This document shows positions 63,201-64,000 of a stretch of 64,000 nucleotides of DNA, in pieces. Location: NCBI GenBank assembly GCA_018054455.1, contig JAGPJL010000001.1, positions 1 to 64,000 on the forward strand, read 5' to 3'. This DNA comes from Parabacteroides sp. (GTDB lineage Bacteria; Bacteroidota; Bacteroidia; Bacteroidales; Tannerellaceae). The position numbers and the translations under genes are program-made. Numbering within the stretch: position 1 is the first letter of the stretch; every line of letters begins with the position of its first letter. Below the pieces are notes generated by a model. The model had not been told where the DNA came from, searched no databases, and was given only the letters and a program-made list of their open reading frames with translations.

Positions 63201-63600
63201 CAGTTAGTTTTTCGTTTGCCACTTTAGCAATTGAGTTTGTTGATTTTGAACGAAGCTGAGTCCCGGAATAGCCAGTAACAACCACTTCTTCCAGTTGCTG
63301 GCTATCTTCTTTCATAGTTATACGCATTGGAGCTCCAGTAGTAGCTTTTACTTCTATAGGAACATATCCAATGTAAGAGATTCTTAGCGTTGCATTCGAA
63401 TTTACATCTAATGCAAAATTACCATCGAGGTCCGTAATGGTTCCATTAGTAGTACCGACTTCCAAAACAGAGACACCAGGTAATGTCATCTTCAGGTTAT
63501 CATACACTACCCCCTTAACAGCTACTTTATTCTGAGCTGCCAGGCTTAGAGATAAAAGTAACAATAAGAAACTAAAGATAGCCTTGTGTTTCATCTTCAT
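60271..63600 (-). CDS. SusC-like TonB-dependent transporter, second pair
   Basis: A 1109-residue outer-membrane importer: signal peptide (about 1-23), carboxypeptidase-regulatory-like domain ('VKGVVYDNLKMTLPGVSV'), TonB-box/plug start 'LEEVVVTGYSG', plug with 'SPLVIVDGQVRASLSDINPEDIQDLQVM', and a long barrel ending in 'LLFGINLTF'. It works with the SusD partner 25 bp downstream. I use ATG 63600 (the frame also has an ATG at 63627 and one at 63594). Its leader is over 200 nt long and contains a 14-bp inverted repeat. No regulator, sigma/anti-sigma pair or glycoside hydrolase is next to it within the window, so the substrate is unknown. Confidence 0.93.
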   Translation of the reverse strand: MKMKHKAIFSFLLLLLSLSLAAQNKVAVKGVVYDNLKMTLPGVSVLEVGTTNGTITDLDGNFALDVNSNATLRISYIGYVPIEVKATTGAPMRITMKEDSQQLEEVVVTGYSGTQLRSKSTNSIAKVANEKLTVGAYSNPAQALSGAVSGLRVQQTSGNPGSTPTMVLRGGTNLDGSGSPLVIVDGQVRASLSDINPEDIQDLQVMKDAGATAIYGARANNGVIMVTTKKGKSGHSELNFKAKVGLNYLNNPYEFANSEEYLYWMRTAYSRSSNMWQDGTKHVGYVSSASLSGAQPYGTGNTYNPTSGIWSTMELSDANKGLLDLNQGWKTMTDPITGKELIFMDTDVASYNINTPSLTQDYNVNMSGGNDKGSYYAGLGYNYSEGLPVSSFYKRYSFVFNGDYKIKDWIQSISSFNFNRANWESMPASQTSEYNYFGRILSMPPTVRYVDENGNMMMGNSWGDGNQLYQPDQFLRDNQTDKFTMNQAFQFNIAEGLKFRVAGNWYYSEGLNESFNKDYYTNPTTLNKTRSSSASYNRTFDQTYNAVLNYSKQITADHYLDAMLGTEYYDSYYNYFYAAGEGAATDDFQDLGLTSTKENKRTIDSSHSRQRILSFFGRLNYDYKSKYLLSLVMRRDGYSKLLDNRWGVFPGVSAGWVFSKEGFMKDYTDIISFAKLRTSYGMNGNVSGIGNYTLQGAYATSTNYNGNSSYVISSIPNPTLRWEKTKTWEFGLDLSFLENRYSTNFTYYDRLTDGKYAAASLPVSSGISSITTNNGQFRNRGVEIDVTAKVIQGKDWNWTLGANISYNKNTVVTLPNNGLERNRQNAFQISTGRKDDQGNDILEWVGGYQEGQEPGILYAYQADGIYKSWDEIPDYLVDKGGGSSACILYGKKSWAELEGAKWTGSDSEVGASKTKKLPIQPGDVKWKDVNGDGIIDSYDRVKVGNTTPHWIGGFNSTLQWKGFQFYAALDYGFGYKIFDNTSSWFLGCMQGAYNMTTDVKKTWSEENPNGTLPKYYWADQLGKSNYYRTSSMFAYDGAYLAFRELSLSYSLPKSLANKIKLEKVDLSVTGQNLGYLTQCKSVATPEAGSGAGSGYALPRTLLFGINLTF

Positions 63601-63764
63601 AATTTTAGTTATTTTTAAATAGGACAATAGTTATTCTGTATGAAAAAAATTAAATACAATATTCAACTAAGTTTAATCAACACCATTATGTCATTATGAG
63701 AAAGATTATTCAACAATAGAAAGTCAACATCCAATTATCCTTTTTCAATTCACTCTTTAACGAC

Positions 63765-63811
63765 AAACAATAAATAATAATATTTGATTTTAACCACATT
63801 ATTTATTGTTT
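63765..63811 (-). promoter_or_regulatory. 14-bp inverted repeat in the susC leader
   Basis: AAACAATAAATAAT (63765-63778) and ATTATTTATTGTTT (63798-63811) are exact complements separated by 19 bp. With a start near 63821, this hairpin would lie right at the 5' end of the transcript. An operator just downstream of the promoter is the alternative. Confidence 0.55.
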
Positions 63812-63827
63812 CATTTTAATTATAATG

Positions 63828-63835
63828 CAAATATA
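63828..63835 (-). promoter_or_regulatory. -7 element of the second susC/susD operon
   Basis: TATATTTG on the minus strand matches TAnnTTTG. The nearest TTG (63858-63860) is 22 bp away, slightly beyond the usual spacing. The transcript start would be near 63821. Confidence 0.5.
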
Positions 63836-64000
63836 AATAAAATATTTTACTATAAAACAAAAAACAAAAAAAGTTTACACATTTAACAATTACAACTATA
63901 CAAATAAACTTTACGTCCGGAAGTAAACCGACTTAAATCATTTACAAACAGAACATAAACACCAATTTAAACACACAAAAAAAGGAATCCCCTAAAAGAA
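63836..64000. other. A+T-rich window end, no gene seen
   Basis: This stretch contains A-runs and a small inverted repeat TTTAC/GTAAA around a GTCCGGAA core (about 63911-63927). I see no open reading frame, tRNA or recognisable element. It may be the upstream region of a divergent gene beyond the window. Confidence 0.4.

Overview
This window looks like chromosomal DNA of a Bacteroidales bacterium (Bacteroidota). The evidence is two SusC/SusD pairs, a hybrid two-component system (HTCS) beside one of them, many exported glycoside hydrolases and esterases with lipoprotein or Sec signals, weak ribosome binding sites, and repeated matches to the Bacteroidota promoter form (TTG, about 19-21 bp, TAnnTTTG). 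The genus cannot be fixed from the sequence alone. No phage, integrase, transposase, rRNA or CRISPR array is visible.

Layout. (1) 1-8.9 kb: an ABC export operon with one MacB/LolD-type ATPase, three FtsX/MacB-type permeases and a TolC-like channel, followed by an NtrC-type response regulator and its histidine kinase. (2) 9.0-18.1 kb: a four-gene operon encoding a GH97, two tandem GH127 (beta-L-arabinofuranosidase family) and an S9 serine peptidase. (3) 18.1-21.4 kb: converging on it with a one-base gap, a glycyl radical enzyme and its activase. Its active-site residues match trans-4-hydroxy-L-proline dehydratase (HypD). (4) 21.7-32.4 kb: a degenerate tandem ABC ATPase, GH29, a three-catalytic-domain esterase, GH42 and, divergently, GH78. 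(5) 32.5 kb: a DinB-family gene and a repeat-rich gap. (6) 33.6-49.2 kb: a polysaccharide utilization locus on the minus strand (carboxylesterase, SusC, SusD, GH3, two CE1-type esterases) with a divergent HTCS regulator. (7) 49.2-52.1 kb: a small conserved-looking protein, a lipoprotein metallophosphoesterase, a repeat-rich gap, and divergent tRNA-Phe and tRNA-Pro. (8) 52.2-58.6 kb: a Tat-exported TIM-barrel isomerase-like protein, a probable muropeptide-processing operon (NlpC/P60, dipeptide epimerase, transglutaminase-like), a Yip1-family membrane protein and a secreted protein of unknown role. (9) 58.6-63.6 kb: a second SusC/SusD pair without visible enzymes or regulator.

The most interesting idea is that 9.0-21.4 kb, perhaps to 32 kb, is a hydroxyproline-rich glycoprotein utilization island. 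Extensins carry beta-L-arabinofuranose chains on hydroxyproline and alpha-galactose on serine. The locus pairs two GH127 enzymes and a retaining-type GH97 with an S9 (prolyl-peptidase clan) peptidase and, next to them, the enzyme that consumes free hydroxyproline. GH42, GH78 and GH29 nearby would suit arabinogalactan-protein side chains. This is inference from gene content.

Several non-coding structures are also striking: a 50-nt leader shared by the two CE1 genes with a covarying hairpin, four exactly 22-bp-phased CTTAAG repeats, helically phased TTCAAA repeats between the HTCS and its locus, and strong hairpins before SusC and after SusD. All family assignments come from reading motifs; no database search was possible.
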